Source: Maniola hyperantus (lineage: Eukaryota; Arthropoda; Insecta; Lepidoptera; Nymphalidae). Taken from it: a DNA stretch of 64,000 nt. The notes beneath the pieces are model-generated. The model did not search any database. It was not told the origin of the DNA and saw nothing but the letters and a program-made list of their open reading frames with translations. The stretch lies in contig NC_048549.1 of NCBI RefSeq assembly GCF_902806685.2, positions 13,161,594 through 13,225,593 on the forward strand, given 5' to 3'. Every line of letters starts with the position of its first letter. Position 1 is the stretch's first letter. The position numbers were made by a program, and so were the translations under genes. Below, in pieces: positions 1 through 9,816 of the stretch.

Positions 1-106
1 CAAGGGGGGTATCATTATGAAAGGGCTTCACCTGTGCATTCTAAAAGAGATTTTCATATATTTTTATGCATCATAGTTTTTGAATTATCATGCATAATGT
101 CTGTAG

Positions 107-165
107 TACGGAACCCTCGTTGCGCGAGCCTGACTCGCACTTGGCTGGTTTTTTTCTTCCTTCCC
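107..165 (-). repeat. End of a GGTTCCGTAC-type dispersed repeat in a cyclase intron
   Basis: The strand read here contains GGAACCCTCG followed by CGAGCCTGACTCGCACTTGG. This is the inverted form of the GCCAAGTGCGAGTC...GGTTCCGTAC end that recurs at 28.5, 31.4 and 50.0 kb. It sits about 60 bp upstream of the first visible exon. The element class is not known to me. Confidence 0.6.
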
Positions 166-227
166 CTCTTTCTGTCCCGTTAGTAATCAGTTATCACCAA
201 TTAAAGTGATTGCAATTTCAGTTTCAG

Positions 228-344
228 ACATATATGATCCAGCAGGAGCTCCCAGTCGATATCGCGATTCGGAACAGCACGTGGAATGCGACTGAAATCG
301 TCGACCTACCAGTTATAGGCATCATTGATGTGGATTATGCTCCT
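228..344 (+). CDS. Ac76E: Adenylyl cyclase exon a: extracellular loop
   Basis: The 39 codons are in phase 0 at both ends, with acceptor TTTCAG and donor GTAAGT. An alternative acceptor 6 nt upstream (start 222) keeps the frame. The peptide carries two N-glycosylation sequons (NST and NAT), as expected for the large extracellular loop between helices 9 and 10 of the second membrane cassette. Confidence 0.88.
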
Positions 345-3300
345 GTAAGTATAATAATTAGTATATACCCAGTGGCGTGCAGGTCATAAAGGCACAAATG
401 CACTGCTTACCCCAGTTGTAATGGCTCAATGCATATTTTTCATTATGACCAGCCAGTAAACAGGTTCTCACCTAACTAATGCCTACCCTGACTTCAAACC
501 CTGTGCACGCCACTGTATATCTATCTAAGATCAGTAGGTACCTACCCTTATTAGAAATGCGAAAGTGTGTTTATTTGTTGGTTTGTCCTTCAGTCACGTC
601 GCTACGGAACAACGGATTGACGTCATTTTTTGCATAGATAATGACCTGGAGAGTGACATAGGCTACTTTTTATCCCGGAAAATCAAAGAGTTCCCACGGG
701 ATTTCAAAAATCTAATTCCACGCGGATGAAGTCGCGGGTATCAGCTAGTATAATATAATGCTAGCTGATGCCCACGACTTCATCAGAGTCAATTTAGGTT
801 TTTAAAAATCCCGTGGGAACTCTTTGATTTTCCGGGATAAAAGTAGATCTATCTATGTCACTCTCCCAGGTCTTTAACTATACCCATGACAAAAATCACG
901 TCGATCCGATGCTCCGTTGCGACGTGATTAAAGGACAAACCAACAAACCAACAAACAAATACACTTTTGCATTTATAATAGGGGTAGTGATGTTGATAAA
1001 AGTTAAAAGAGTACCTACTTACGTAGTTTTTGTTAATTGCAAAGAAAGTATTGAATCGATAAACACAGAAGTGCTAAACACTAAACTTACCCTAGTTGGT
1101 CGAGTAAAAAGGAGTTAATTAACTTGTTTCAGAGTTACCTATACAGTTCAGTGCTGACCCTGGCGTCCATATCCGTGTTCCTGCGAGTGAGCTTCGTGCT
1201 GAAGCTGGTGATGATGGTGGTGACTCTGATCCTGCACATATCGCTCTTCGCCACCGCTGAAGTCTTCAGCCGGTTTCAGACCATGGATTATGACACTGAG
1301 TAAGTTAAATACATAAGTTAAAAACTTAGTACCAATAGTTACTTACTATTCAATACTTAGTATTTTTTTTATTTTTTTATTCATATACAAGTTAGCCCTT
1401 GACTGCAATCTCACCTGGTGGTAAGTGATGATGCAGTCTAAGATGATAGCGGGCTAACCTGGAAGGGGTACGGCAGTTTTTATTAAACCCATACCCCTTT
1501 GGTTTCTACACGGCATCGTACCGGAACGCTAAATCGCTTGGCGGCACTGCTTTGCCGGTAGGGTGGTAACTAGCCACGGCCGAAGCCTCCCACCAGACCA
1601 GACCAGAAATTTAGAAATTATAAAATTCCAAACCCCTGCCAGGAATCGAACCCGGGACCTCCCACTATTAACACCACAGCGCTCACCACTGCGCCAGGGA
1701 GGTCGTCAAGATGAGAATGAGTCATGGTTAAGAATAGAGCAAAAGGTCAGCGAAGGAGTCCTTAAGAAGAAACTAAAAGAAGTTTTTATTAAGAACGCCC
1801 GCCCTCCCACTCCACCCAAGGAGTGGGAGGGCGGGCGGTGCATTTCGCATGCTGCATGTTGCACCATACAGATTCGAACTGTTTCAGCGGATTATAGCAA
1901 ATTAAGTTTTTGGTTCTTTGTATATCATGGACTTCCGCAAAGTAAAGTAAATATTTAATTTTACTCGTTTCCACTTTCAGGTTCTCAATGCTACCATACG
2001 CAGCAAAGGCTGGGCTGGTTCTAGTATTTTTGGCCGCCTTACTTCACATCCTTGATAGACAGATTGAGTTTACGTCAAGAACAGATTTCCTGTGGAAAGA
2101 CAAACTGAAGTTTGAACAGGAGGAAGTAGAAACTATGAGAGGGATCAATAAGGTAATTATTATCATCATCATCTACTCATCGTCAGTTCATTACTGAGAA
2201 CTATAGTCTTCTCTCAGAATGAGAAAGGTTTGGCCAAAATCTACCATGCTCGCCTAATGCGGATTGGCTGACTTCATACACCTTTCAAAACATTATGGAC
2301 AACTCAGGCATGCAGGCTTTCATAAGGTGTTTTAAAATCATAGATTTATTATAGCAGGCTTAGTAAAACGCATGTAACCTTATTGATAGAGGCAAGCAGT
2401 TATTAAAAACTGCGCAGCATGACTTTGCCAATAGCTGGGTAACTAGCCAATAGCCATGGCCGAAGCCTTCCAACAGACCAGACCAGAGACAATTAAGATA
2501 TTATTATGAATTCCTAACTGCTGCTGCTGCAACCAGGGATGAAAAAATGGGCGACGAAAAATCAAAGAAAAATAATGCTACTTTAGGGCTACCTGCGTCA
2601 AGTGCAGTAACATTTGACGCCTGCCAGAGACGTCGAAGTCTCGACGTTTTGTTAGAAGTTCGCTAACTGTCTCTACTGTCGTGAACTTTGTATAGGTCAC
2701 CAAGACTTTTGGTGATTCATTCGTCAATGTGTTTTTAATTACAGATTCTTCTGGAAAATATCCTCCCGGCTCACGTGGCTCAACACTTTTTGACTTCAGT
2801 GGCATCAAAGGTAAGTATTATAGACCTTATACTTATAATCAAAGTCATCTGATGCCCGCGATTTCGTCGGCGTGGATTAAGGTTTTTAAAAATCCCGTAG
2901 TTAGGAACTCTTTGATGTTCCGGGATAAAAAGTAGCCTATGTCACTCCCCAGGTGTTTAACTATGCATAAATCAAGTCGATACGTTGTTTCGTTGTCATG
3001 TTATTGAAGAACAAACTAAACCAATAAACCACAATGTCGAATTTATAATGAGGGTAGTCATGCAAAAGTGTGTCTGTCGGTCTCCTAGCTTTTCACTTGG
3101 GACAGAGATAGCTTGCATATAGCTGAATTACAGACTACCTTATTATCCCGGATCATTGAAGAGTTCCCACAGGATTTAAAAAAAAACCCACGTGGACAAA
3201 TCTAGTACCTATATTTTTATAGGTGCTTTGCATTCCACGTTTTCAGTGATTCCATGTTGTTCTTCTCACAAATTCAGAAGCCTCGATTATTTTTTAGCAA

Positions 3301-6300
3301 AATATTTTTTTTTTATTTTTTTTTATTTTTTTTATTAAAATATAATATATTATTAAATTACAAAAAACAAAAATACCAAACTTATTCTAGAACATAAAAT
3401 CGAAAATATCATCTAAACCACCGCAACGAGGCAGGGTGCCCAAAACGCTGGCAGCGTTACCTCGTTGAATGGCCAGACTAATATGCTGACCGAGGTAACT
3501 GCCAGCCCTCCGGTCCCCCGTGGATTCCGCGAGACGGGATGAAAGGTCCTTAAAAAAGGATCTAGCATCCTCGCCCCACGAACCCATGGTCTCCACCCCA
3601 AAAGGCACAAATATGAAACTATTTTCTATATTCTCATATTTGCGCCTCTTGGCCCTTTCTGCCTTAGTAGCCGCCGCTCCGGCCGCCACGGAAATAAATA
3701 TTTAATTATATTTCAGGAAGAGCTATACCACGAGAGGTACTCAAGTATCGCGGTGATGTTCGCCTCGATACCCAACTACAAGGAGTTCTATGACGAGACT
3801 GACGTCAACAAGCAGGGGCTCGAGTGTCTTCGGTTGCTCAACGAGATCATCTGCGATTTTGATAAGGTAACCACTATTATAATTAAAATATGCATAACTA
3901 GCTTATGCCCGCGACTTCGTCCGCGTGGACTACACAAATTTTAAACCCCTATTTTACACCCTTAGGTTAGATCTTTAACAATGAGATTTTAACATGAGCT
4001 TAATAAAATATGTCATACTGCTAATTGCAAAAATATTAACTACAAAACTTCTTTATAGACACTTCAAAACTGACAGATTTTAATACAAATTTAAAACCCC
4101 TATTTTACCCCTTTAGGGGTTGCATTTTGAAGAATCCTTTTACGGTCGCCTACGTTATAATTGCTATCTGGATGCCGAATTTCAGCGTGATCCGTCCAGT
4201 AGTTTGAGCTGTGCGTTGATAGATCAGTCAGTCAGTCAGTCAGTTAGTCAGTCAGCCACCTTTTCCTTTATATATATATAAAGATATAGATTTGGGCTGT
4301 ACAGTGAAAAAATCAGCCAAGTGCAAGTCTGCGCACTGAGGGTAAGATTAATTATAGAGCGCACTCTGACTTTACTTAGACTTAAGACAGAGTTAAAACG
4401 AGACAGATGTACCTAGGTATATCTTTCACATAAATCTGTCTCGTTTTAACTCAATCTTGAGACTGAGAAAAGTCAAAGTGCGCTCTATAGATCTCACCCT
4501 GAGGGTTCCGTACTTGGCTATTCACTTACTATGGAGCTATATCGGATGACAAGTGTCGTCGATATTAATGTTTCATTTATTTTGCAGCTATTACTGAAGC
4601 CGAAGTTCAGTAGCATTGAGAAAATCAAGACGATAGGAAGCACCTACATGATAGCATCCGGTCTAAGACCTGGGAAAGAGGAACAAACTGTAAGTATTTG
4701 TATTCCTTATCACTCATGAACACAATTTCCAGATACAGTGCGTCAAGGCTCTTTTGGCGCGTGGCCAAAATCGGAACTAACGCCGCCATCTTGTGAAGTG
4801 TCACGCTGAAATAATTTTTCACGCAGTTTTTGTTAAATACTAGCTTATGCTCGCGACTTCGTCCGCGTGGACTACAAAATTTCAAAACCCTATTTCACCC
4901 CCTTAGGAGTTGAATTTTCAAAAATCCTTTCTTAGCGGATGCCTACGTCATAATAGCTATCTGCATGCCAAATTTCAGCCCGATCCGTCCAGTAGTTTGA
5001 GCTGTGCGTTGATAGATCAGTCAGTCAGTCAGTCAGTCAGTCAGTCAGTCAGTCACCTTACCCTTTTATATATATAAGATTAGGGCCGTTCCATATACAT
5101 AACATCACGATATATCCTGATAATATGCTATGTTAGGAGTTTCCCTGACGGATAAGATCCGAAATGAGGAGGTCCGCAGGAGAACCAGGGTCACTGACAT
5201 AGTCCAAACTATCAGCAAGCTAAAGTGGCAGTGGGCAGGTCATGCCTGTCGTAGAGGCGATGGCCGTTGGAGCCGGAAAGACCTTGAGTGGAGACCGCGT
5301 TTAAGCAAGAGTAGTGTGAGAAGCCCTCCAGCACGATGGACCGACGATATAAAGAGGCTGGCGGGAAGTAGCTGGATGAGGAAGGCTGAGGACCGGGTGT
5401 GGTGGCGCTCTTTAGGGAAGGCCTATGTCCAACTGATGATGATGATGATGATATCCTGATAATATAATATACAGCATAAATGTGTCTGCATCTTATAGCT
5501 ATATTTAGCACTAGGTAAATGTAGTATTTGAGCAGGTAAACATGATAAGTTGCAAGTTCATGGCCTATAAATCGTTTTTATTGTTTTTTCTCGATTTGGA
5601 AACAGGGACGCCTTTCACGATTTCTCATTTATTTAAAATTAGATAAAACTTATGCGATATTCGACATTGACAGTTTCAATATATTCTGTAAAATTGAGGA
5701 GATTTTATTCGCTGGCAGCCTTTGTTCTACAACTTTAAGATTTTTGATTCTTTTTCAGGACGGCAATAGCAAAGAAGAGCACACGGTTGCTATACTAGTG
5801 GAGTTCGCGATCGCACTCATGACAATACTGGACCAAATCAATAGGGAGTCATTCCAGAGGTTTAAGTTGAGGATAGGTAAGATCATTTAATCAGTTTGCC
5901 TACGTCTGAAGAATCTATACAATGCTTTATTGGCTTTGAGTCATAGTCAAGTCAAATCAAAGTCAAATTATTTATTCAAAATAGCTATCATTCTTCACTT
6001 TTTGATTGACAAGTGTTGGATTTGTGAGATAATGATGTAATAATTATTTTAATTAATAATTTATGACGTAAACTAAAGCTACGAGTAGTCTACCACATTT
6101 CTATTGGTAGACTTCACACACCTTTGAGAACATTATGGAGAACTCTCAGGCATGCAGGTTTCCTCGCGATGTTTTCCTTCACCGTTAAAGCAAGTGATAT
6201 TTATTTATTGCTTAAAACGCACATAACTCCGAAAAGTTAGAGGTGCTATTCCCAACCACTATCTCCATGTATTTCCAGGTTTGAGCCATGGACCAGTGAT

Positions 6301-7650
6301 AGCGGGAGTGGTGGGTGCTCAAAAACCGCAGTACGACATTTGGGGGAACACCGTGAACGTGGCCTCGCGCATGGACTCCACCGGCCTCATGGACAGGATT
6401 CACGTCACGGAGGATACTGCCAAGTGAGTCATTGGTTTATTAACGGATTTCGAAAAAAAAACCGGCCAATTGCGTAGCGGGCCACGCGCAGTGTACGGTT
6501 CCGTAGTCACAATCCTCGAAAAACAGATATAACATAACTCCTTAACCTGTGAATCCTACTTAGCCATGATAGTTTTCCTTTAAATTGAATATATAAACTA
6601 CTGCTGTGAATTTTTTCACGTTCCTATATACTACCATTTGGCTGATAGAGAGGGGGGGGGGGGACGACACTTGACTCTAATAAAAATTAGCACTTTAAAA
6701 CACCATATTTTACAAAGGGATCTAGAAATCGAAAAATGATGTTCCCACACCCACAGTATTTTTAAAAGACCTATTCTACGATACCCCACACTATGGGGCA
6801 GACGAGAAAAAAAATCATCCCCACTTTACATGTAGGAAAGCTCCCCAAAAAAAAATATTGATCAAAATTTTATTTTACCACTTTGTCGGCGTGATTAATA
6901 TTTATACCCATGCCAAATTACAGATTTCTAGCACTAATAGTCTCTGAGATTAACCGAGGACGGACGGACGGACGGACAGACGGACGGACATGGTGAAACT
7001 ATAAGGGTTCCTTGTTTACTGCGGAATCCTAGAAAGAGGAGGATCTCAATTCGATGTGTATTTTTTTGGCGGTGTTACTCCCAACCTTCTTGAAATCGGA
7101 TCTGATTCCAATAATTTTGTTTTATTTTTGATTTATTTGTCTGTTAAGACATATCATCAGGTTTATTTAATTTAGGTGAGGTGGTGGTAGGCCAATTTCG
7201 TTAAACCTGCATCAAATCACTATTACAATCTCAATTGTTATGATTGGTTGAATGGCTATTCTTGTAGCAACAATGCATTGAAGCCAACAGTGAGCGAGCA
7301 TCAACCAATCAGAAGTTATTGCGATTGTGACATTGTAACTGTCATTCTACCGCAATCGAGCAGGTGATTAATGTATTCGGAATTCGAAGATGGAGAACGG
7401 AACTCCTCAACGATAAACGCTTCTTAAAATTTGAATAGCAAAATCTTTCGGAAGCGTTGTTGCCGTGATCTGATGAAAATGTATATAACAGGGTACAGCC
7501 TAGTGCCCATTTCTTTGTTTCATATATTTACATTTATTTTTCAGAGTTCTAATGAATGCCGGGTATACGTGTGAATGCAGAGGACCTACGTTTGTCAAAG
7601 GCAAAGGAACTCTCACTACTTACTTCGTGAAAACGCCTAATTACAATTAA
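228..7650 (+). CDS. Ac76E: Adenylyl cyclase, AC2/4/7 class, 3' nine exons (partial)
   Basis: This is the C-terminal half of a membrane adenylyl cyclase, which converts ATP to cAMP downstream of G proteins at the plasma membrane. Nine exons (228-344, 1133-1299, 1981-2152, 2745-2810, 3717-3866, 4588-4689, 5759-5876, 6279-6423, 7545-7650) join in consistent phase with GT-AG junctions and no internal stop. In order they encode an extracellular loop, membrane helices, the linker and the whole C2 cyclase domain, ending VKTPNYN. The stretch [20 protein letters not shown] matches the AC2/4/7 class rather than AC5/6. Catalytic residues expected for C2 are visible: Lys in EKIKTIG, Asp, Asn and Arg in [14 protein letters not shown], and Lys in VKGKG. 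The N-terminal half (first membrane cassette and C1) lies left of the window. The symbol is by class resemblance; family assignment is firm, orthology is inferred. Confidence 0.95.
541..748 (+). mobile_element. Helitron-like element, type A (GCGAAAGTG...CAGCTAG)
   Basis: It starts near ACCCTTATTAGAAATGCGAA and ends GCGGGTATCAGCTAG followed by T. The 3' part contains the short GC-rich hairpin CGCGG...GAAGTCGCG that precedes CTAG in every copy. A TC start, CTRR end and no target duplication fit non-autonomous Helitrons of Lepidoptera. It faces the copy at 761-992. Confidence 0.7.
761..992 (-). mobile_element. Helitron-like element, type A, inverted partner
   Basis: It is the reverse complement of the same family: CTAGCTGATGCCC at 761, the CCGGGATAAAAGTAG core, the CAACGTCG-type internal block and the GCATTTATAATAGGGGTAGT terminus near 992. 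Only 12 bp separate its CTAG end from the CTAG end of the previous copy. A short open frame here is only the element read through. Confidence 0.7.
1133..1299 (+). CDS. Ac76E: Adenylyl cyclase exon b: membrane helices
   Basis: Acceptor TTGTTTCAG, donor GA|GTAAGT, ending in phase 2. It encodes a very hydrophobic stretch ([20 protein letters not shown]) and then [13 protein letters not shown], as in the late transmembrane helices of the second cassette. Confidence 0.93.
1372..1703 (-). mobile_element. tRNA-headed SINE, family S2
   Basis: Read on the minus strand it begins CCTCCCTGGCGCAGTGGTGA (A-box-like), then GGTCCCGGGTTCGATTCCTG (B-box-like), a body with GCCGTGCCGCCAAGCGATTT, and ends with a TTGTATATGAAT tail. 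Close copies stand at 22.9, 58.5 and 62.5 kb. It fills the intron between exons b and c. Confidence 0.8.
1796..1837. repeat. GC-rich perfect 18-bp hairpin
   Basis: Arms 1796-1813 and 1820-1837 are perfect reverse complements around a 6-nt loop (ACCCAA). The arm is almost entirely G/C in a region that is otherwise AT-rich. Sequence to its right up to about 1945 recurs inverted at 11.30-11.41 kb, so the hairpin sits at or near one end of a dispersed repeat. It is in the intron 144 bp before exon c. Confidence 0.85.
1981..2152 (+). CDS. Ac76E: Adenylyl cyclase exon c: last helix and signalling helix
   Basis: It completes a Glu codon from exon b and ends in phase 0 before GTAATT. It encodes the last membrane helix ([20 protein letters not shown]), then [20 protein letters not shown], the linker that leads into the C2 domain in this family. 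Confidence 0.94.
2160..2510 (-). mobile_element. Degraded SINE fragments (S1 then S2)
   Basis: Bases 2160-2345 match the 3' part of the S1 SINE (AGAACTCTC/CATGCAGG and ATGCGGATTGGCTGAC blocks). Bases 2399-2510 match the S2 body (GGTAACTAGCC, GCCGAAGCCTTCCAACAGACC). Both are truncated and diverged. Confidence 0.6.
2745..2810 (+). CDS. Ac76E: Adenylyl cyclase exon d
   Basis: A 22-codon exon, phase 0 on both sides, acceptor ATTACAG, donor GTAAGT. It encodes [20 protein letters not shown], the conserved [11 protein letters not shown] motif at the entry of the C2 domain. Confidence 0.94.
2847..3205. mobile_element. Two degraded type A Helitron-like copies in opposite orientation
   Basis: Bases 2847-3060 read on the minus strand (CTGATGCCCGCG... 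to AGGGTAGTCA). Bases 3061-3205 read on the plus strand (GCAAAAGTGTGTCTGTCGGT ... CACGTGGACAAATCTAG). They meet end to end at 3060/3061, here through their GCGAAAGTG (5') ends. Confidence 0.6.
3291..3695 (-). pseudogene. LINE 3' end with ORF C-terminus
   Basis: On the minus strand an open frame of about 100 codons ends near 3387. It carries [23 protein letters not shown] and [18 protein letters not shown], a C-terminal block I associate with lepidopteran non-LTR retrotransposon proteins (clade not assigned). It is followed by an A-rich tail (T-runs at 3300-3340). It is 5'-truncated near 3695. A related C-terminus lies at 20,321-20,428 ([13 protein letters not shown]). It ends about 20 bp before cyclase exon e. 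Confidence 0.75.
3717..3866 (+). CDS. Ac76E: Adenylyl cyclase exon e: C2 domain start
   Basis: A 50-codon, phase-0 exon. It encodes [20 protein letters not shown] and [17 protein letters not shown], the opening of the class III cyclase C2 fold. The acceptor is ATATTTCAG and the donor is GTAACC. Confidence 0.96.
3898..4290 (-). mobile_element. Helitron-like element, type C (GACT-repeat type), expanded copy
   Basis: Starts CTAGCTTATGCCCGCGACTT and ends GTCAGTCAGTC...TATAGA. It is longer than the ~220-bp copies because the AACCCCTATTTTAC block occurs twice (near 3940 and 4095) with about 150 bp between. The CTAG and TC...A termini are intact. Confidence 0.7.
4344..4498. mobile_element. Foldback MITE inside a GGTTCCGTAC repeat
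   Basis: Arms of about 70 bp (TATAGAGCGCACTCTGACTT versus AAGTCAAAGTGCGCTCTATA) face each other across a short centre. CTGAGGGT flanks both sides. The outer sequence (CCAAGTGCAAGTCTGCGCAC and GGTTCCGTACTTGG) is one interrupted copy of the dispersed GGTTCCGTAC repeat. The exact duplication length is ambiguous because the arms also begin GGT. Confidence 0.75.
4588..4689 (+). CDS. Ac76E: Adenylyl cyclase exon f
   Basis: A 34-codon phase-0 exon carrying [20 protein letters not shown] and MIASGLRPG. This is the subclass-diagnostic stretch, and it includes the Lys that contacts adenine in family members. Confidence 0.96.
4840..5079 (-). mobile_element. Helitron-like element, type C
   Basis: CTAGCTTATGCTCGCGACTT at the left, CCTTTCTTAGCGGATGCC core, a (GTCA)n run of about nine units, and TATATATATAAGA at the right. 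It lies in the intron between exons f and g. Confidence 0.8.
5130..5457 (+). pseudogene. RTE-like LINE 3' end
   Basis: One frame reads the C-terminus of an RTE-type protein: [38 protein letters not shown] and [13 protein letters not shown]. It ends in a (GAT)n microsatellite typical of RTE tails. It is 5'-truncated and lies in the cyclase intron, same strand as the gene. The frame is open in this copy but cannot be autonomous. Confidence 0.85.
5759..5876 (+). CDS. Ac76E: Adenylyl cyclase exon g
   Basis: Acceptor TTTTTCAG, donor G|GTAAGA, ending in phase 1. It encodes [20 protein letters not shown] and FQRFKLRIG, the amphipathic helix and strand before the catalytic GHGPVIAG-type loop. Confidence 0.95.
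6087..6250 (-). mobile_element. S1 SINE fragment just upstream of exon h
   Basis: It matches the S1 body (TTGGTAGACTTCACACACCT, CATGCAGGTTTCCTCGCGAT, AAAGTTAGAGGTGC). The tRNA head is missing. It ends about 28 bp before the exon h acceptor. Confidence 0.75.
6279..6423 (+). CDS. Ac76E: Adenylyl cyclase exon h: catalytic loop
   Basis: It completes Gly from exon g. It encodes [20 protein letters not shown] then [20 protein letters not shown]. The Asp of QYD and the Asn and Arg of NTVNVASRM are the C2 residues that contact adenine and the transition state. It ends in phase 2 before GTGAGT. Confidence 0.97.
6455..7040 (+). repeat. GGTTCCGTAG-type dispersed repeat with (GGAC)n
   Basis: It begins AAAACCGGCCAATTGCGTAG and GTACGGTTCCGTAG. 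It contains a G10 run near 6652 and a GGACGGACGG run at 6957-6990, and ends near CTATAAGGGTTCCTTG. The general design matches copies at 28.5, 31.4 and 50.0 kb. Confidence 0.65.
7190..7375. repeat. Palindromic repeat with CAATCGAGCAGG end
   Basis: Blocks ATTACAATCTCAATTG/ATTGCGATTGTGACATTG and CAACCAATCAGAAG/TTATGATTGGTTG are inverted relative to each other. Related blocks occur at 43.2-43.4 kb and 60.2-60.4 kb (CCGCAATCGAGCAG). Likely a foldback element; class unknown. Confidence 0.5.
7545..7650 (+). CDS. Ac76E: Adenylyl cyclase terminal coding exon
   Basis: It completes Lys, then encodes [20 protein letters not shown] and [14 protein letters not shown] before TAA at 7648-7650. The VKGKG Lys is the phosphate-contacting residue of the family. 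There is no long C-terminal tail, as in other AC2-class proteins. Confidence 0.97.
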
Positions 7651-8650
7651 TTTAATAGGTTTAGTTAGACTTTAGACCTACCTAATTAGATCCACCTGAA
7701 TAGGTAGGTACTTCCTACTTGAATAATATTATTGATCTATTAGTTTATGATTTAACTAAATAGTAATTAATTTAATAATGTTAGCGTTTGTATTATAATA
7801 ATATTTTAATTCTTGAACCTAATATGATTATTTTAGAAAATTGACAATTAATTGTTAACTATTTGTTTCTATTTGTTTTTTAACAATTATCGAACTATTC
7901 TCAGCAGCTGAAATATTGACTTCTGCTAGTTCAGGTTTTAGTATTATACTATTTATGAAAACCCTATTAGCTAAATATATTATATTTTTTGTATTATTTT
8001 TGAATTGGGACTAAGCAACGTACGGGTACCCATATATAACTTCTAGAAGAGAATTTCGCCTACATGTAATTTCACCTTTTAACTGTAGGTACATAAGTAT
8101 TTAATTATTAAATCTACTAATATATTTTTTTAAATTATAGTTGTAATAAAAAATGTAAATATTTTTAGAATTTTAAATTATACCTATTAAGATAAAAGAT
8201 AATGCTAACATTAGACGCAAAGCGATTTTTCTAATAATAATTTGCATTTAATACAGTAACAATTAAATTTATTATTAATTTAACTTTTAGTTAAATTATA
8301 AGAGGCCTATGAAAAACAATATAAAACTAGGTTTACCTTATATTTTTATAGGATATGTTTACTTAAAATTAATTTTGCTAGGTTTTTATAGTTTTATTTT
8401 TTGAGTATTACCTATTTGTTTAAAAATGAATCTGTATTTAAATTAAAATAAAATAAATTGCTCATTACTATCATAATTATTTTATAATTATGTACTGTAC
8501 ATAAAATAATAAGTATTTAAATGTTATCTAACAAAGAAAATGAGAATCTCATTTTTTTGTATAATGTAATTATTAATTTATAGATAAAAAACGTAAAACA
8601 TTGTTTTTGATGTGTCTACACAAAATACCTAATAAAAATCTCCAAAGTAC
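7651..8650 (+). other. Adenylyl cyclase 3' UTR (inferred), poly(A) signals
   Basis: This AT-rich, largely repeat-free kilobase follows the stop codon. AATAAA hexamers lie near 8443-8452 and a TAATAAAAA at about 8629; either could end the transcript. No coding potential was seen. UTR status is inferred from position only. Confidence 0.55.
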
Positions 8651-8740
8651 CTATCTGTCTATGTAACTATGAGCATTATTTTGAAAAGGAATTAAACTAT
8701 AGTAAAATGGTGTTTATATGATCGATTGTTTTTAATATAA

Positions 8741-8893
8741 TCTACATAACTGACCTACCATTATTGAGAACTTCATTGGTCATTCAGATTTCCTTCACCA
8801 TTTCTAAAACGCACATAACTCTGAAAAGTTAATATGCCTGTCCAGGATCGAACCCCCGACCCCTCCAAATAAGAACCCAAAGTACTGGGCTAT
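8741..8893 (-). mobile_element. S1 SINE fragment
   Basis: Contains CAGATTTCCTTCACC, AAAACGCACATAACTCTGAA and the B-box-like GATCGAACCCCCGACC read inverted. The tail half is missing. Confidence 0.65.
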
Positions 8894-9597
8894 AACGTAT
8901 ATGATTATGATAGAGGATTGATAATATTATGCTTCCATTTCCGCTTATCCGCTATCACCCAACATTTCATAAAACACCCAAAATTTTATTGCATTTATAT
9001 TGGAAATTGATTTTATCAATTTTATTCAATTACAAATTCACTGCCAATTTCACGCTACCATTTTGAACGTGCATCTCATTTGGAGGGCGGCAGCGAAATG
9101 AATTTGAATTTTGAATTTCGAATGCGGATACGAGGCGTTTAATTGGTAATTGCGCCCGACCACCTACGCTCCTCCATTGATTTATATCTCAGTACCGCCT
9201 CGGAATATAGAGTATTGTTTATCTATACTTTATTTGGTATGGTGACCTCTATGCGAAATTCATTCGCTTAATTAAATTGCACCAATATGTCTTCGATGAA
9301 CGTTAAAACTTTAAAAAATATGCCTGTTACGGAAAAAGTTTGAAGATGTGCAAAGTATAAATACCCGGGCATTTCACTGGTCCGTTTAGCAGTTTCTTTA
9401 TATCTGTCTTTTTAGCAGTTTGTATCCCCCTAAAAATAATCACGTCTCTTATCCATTTTGATTAGGAACAAAAAATATCCTTACCCATCACTGGTTCACA
9501 ACATATTTTTATTGTAAACGATAACAGCTTGCTAACTATAGTCGATATTTTATTAATTTTATATCTCTGTAGCTCAACGTCTTCTTTAATTTTTAAA
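8894..9597. other. Unassigned AT-rich sequence
   Basis: No exon-like frame, splice pair or recognised repeat was seen. The stretch 9060-9130 (GGAGGGCGGCAGCGAAATGA) is slightly richer in GC but has no coding signal. Confidence 0.4.
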
Positions 9598-9816
9598 CTA
9601 GCTTATGCCCGCGACTTCATCTGCGTGGACTACACAAACTTCGAACCTTATTTTACCCCCTTTAGGGGTTGAATTTTCAAAAACCCTTTCTTAGCGGATG
9701 TCTACGTCATAATAGCTATCTGCATACCAAATTTCAGGCCGATCCGTTCAGTAGTTTGAGCTGTGTGTTGATAAATCAGTCAGTCAGTCAGTCACCTTTC
9801 ATTTTATATATTTAAA
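9598..9816 (-). mobile_element. Helitron-like element, type C
   Basis: CTAGCTTATGCCCGCGACTT to TTTTATATATTTAAA, with the CTTTCTTAGCGGATGTC core and a short (GTCA) run. Confidence 0.8.

Noticed and set aside
1563..1958. A 131-codon plus-strand frame in the cyclase intron
   Set aside because: It crosses an inverted S2 SINE and a GC hairpin. The phrase [11 protein letters not shown] is the SINE B box read as protein and recurs at 58.5 kb.
4225..4255. Regular (GTCA)n arrays as a CRISPR-like or satellite array
   Set aside because: They are 4-bp microsatellites at a fixed place inside type C Helitron-like elements, with no spacers.
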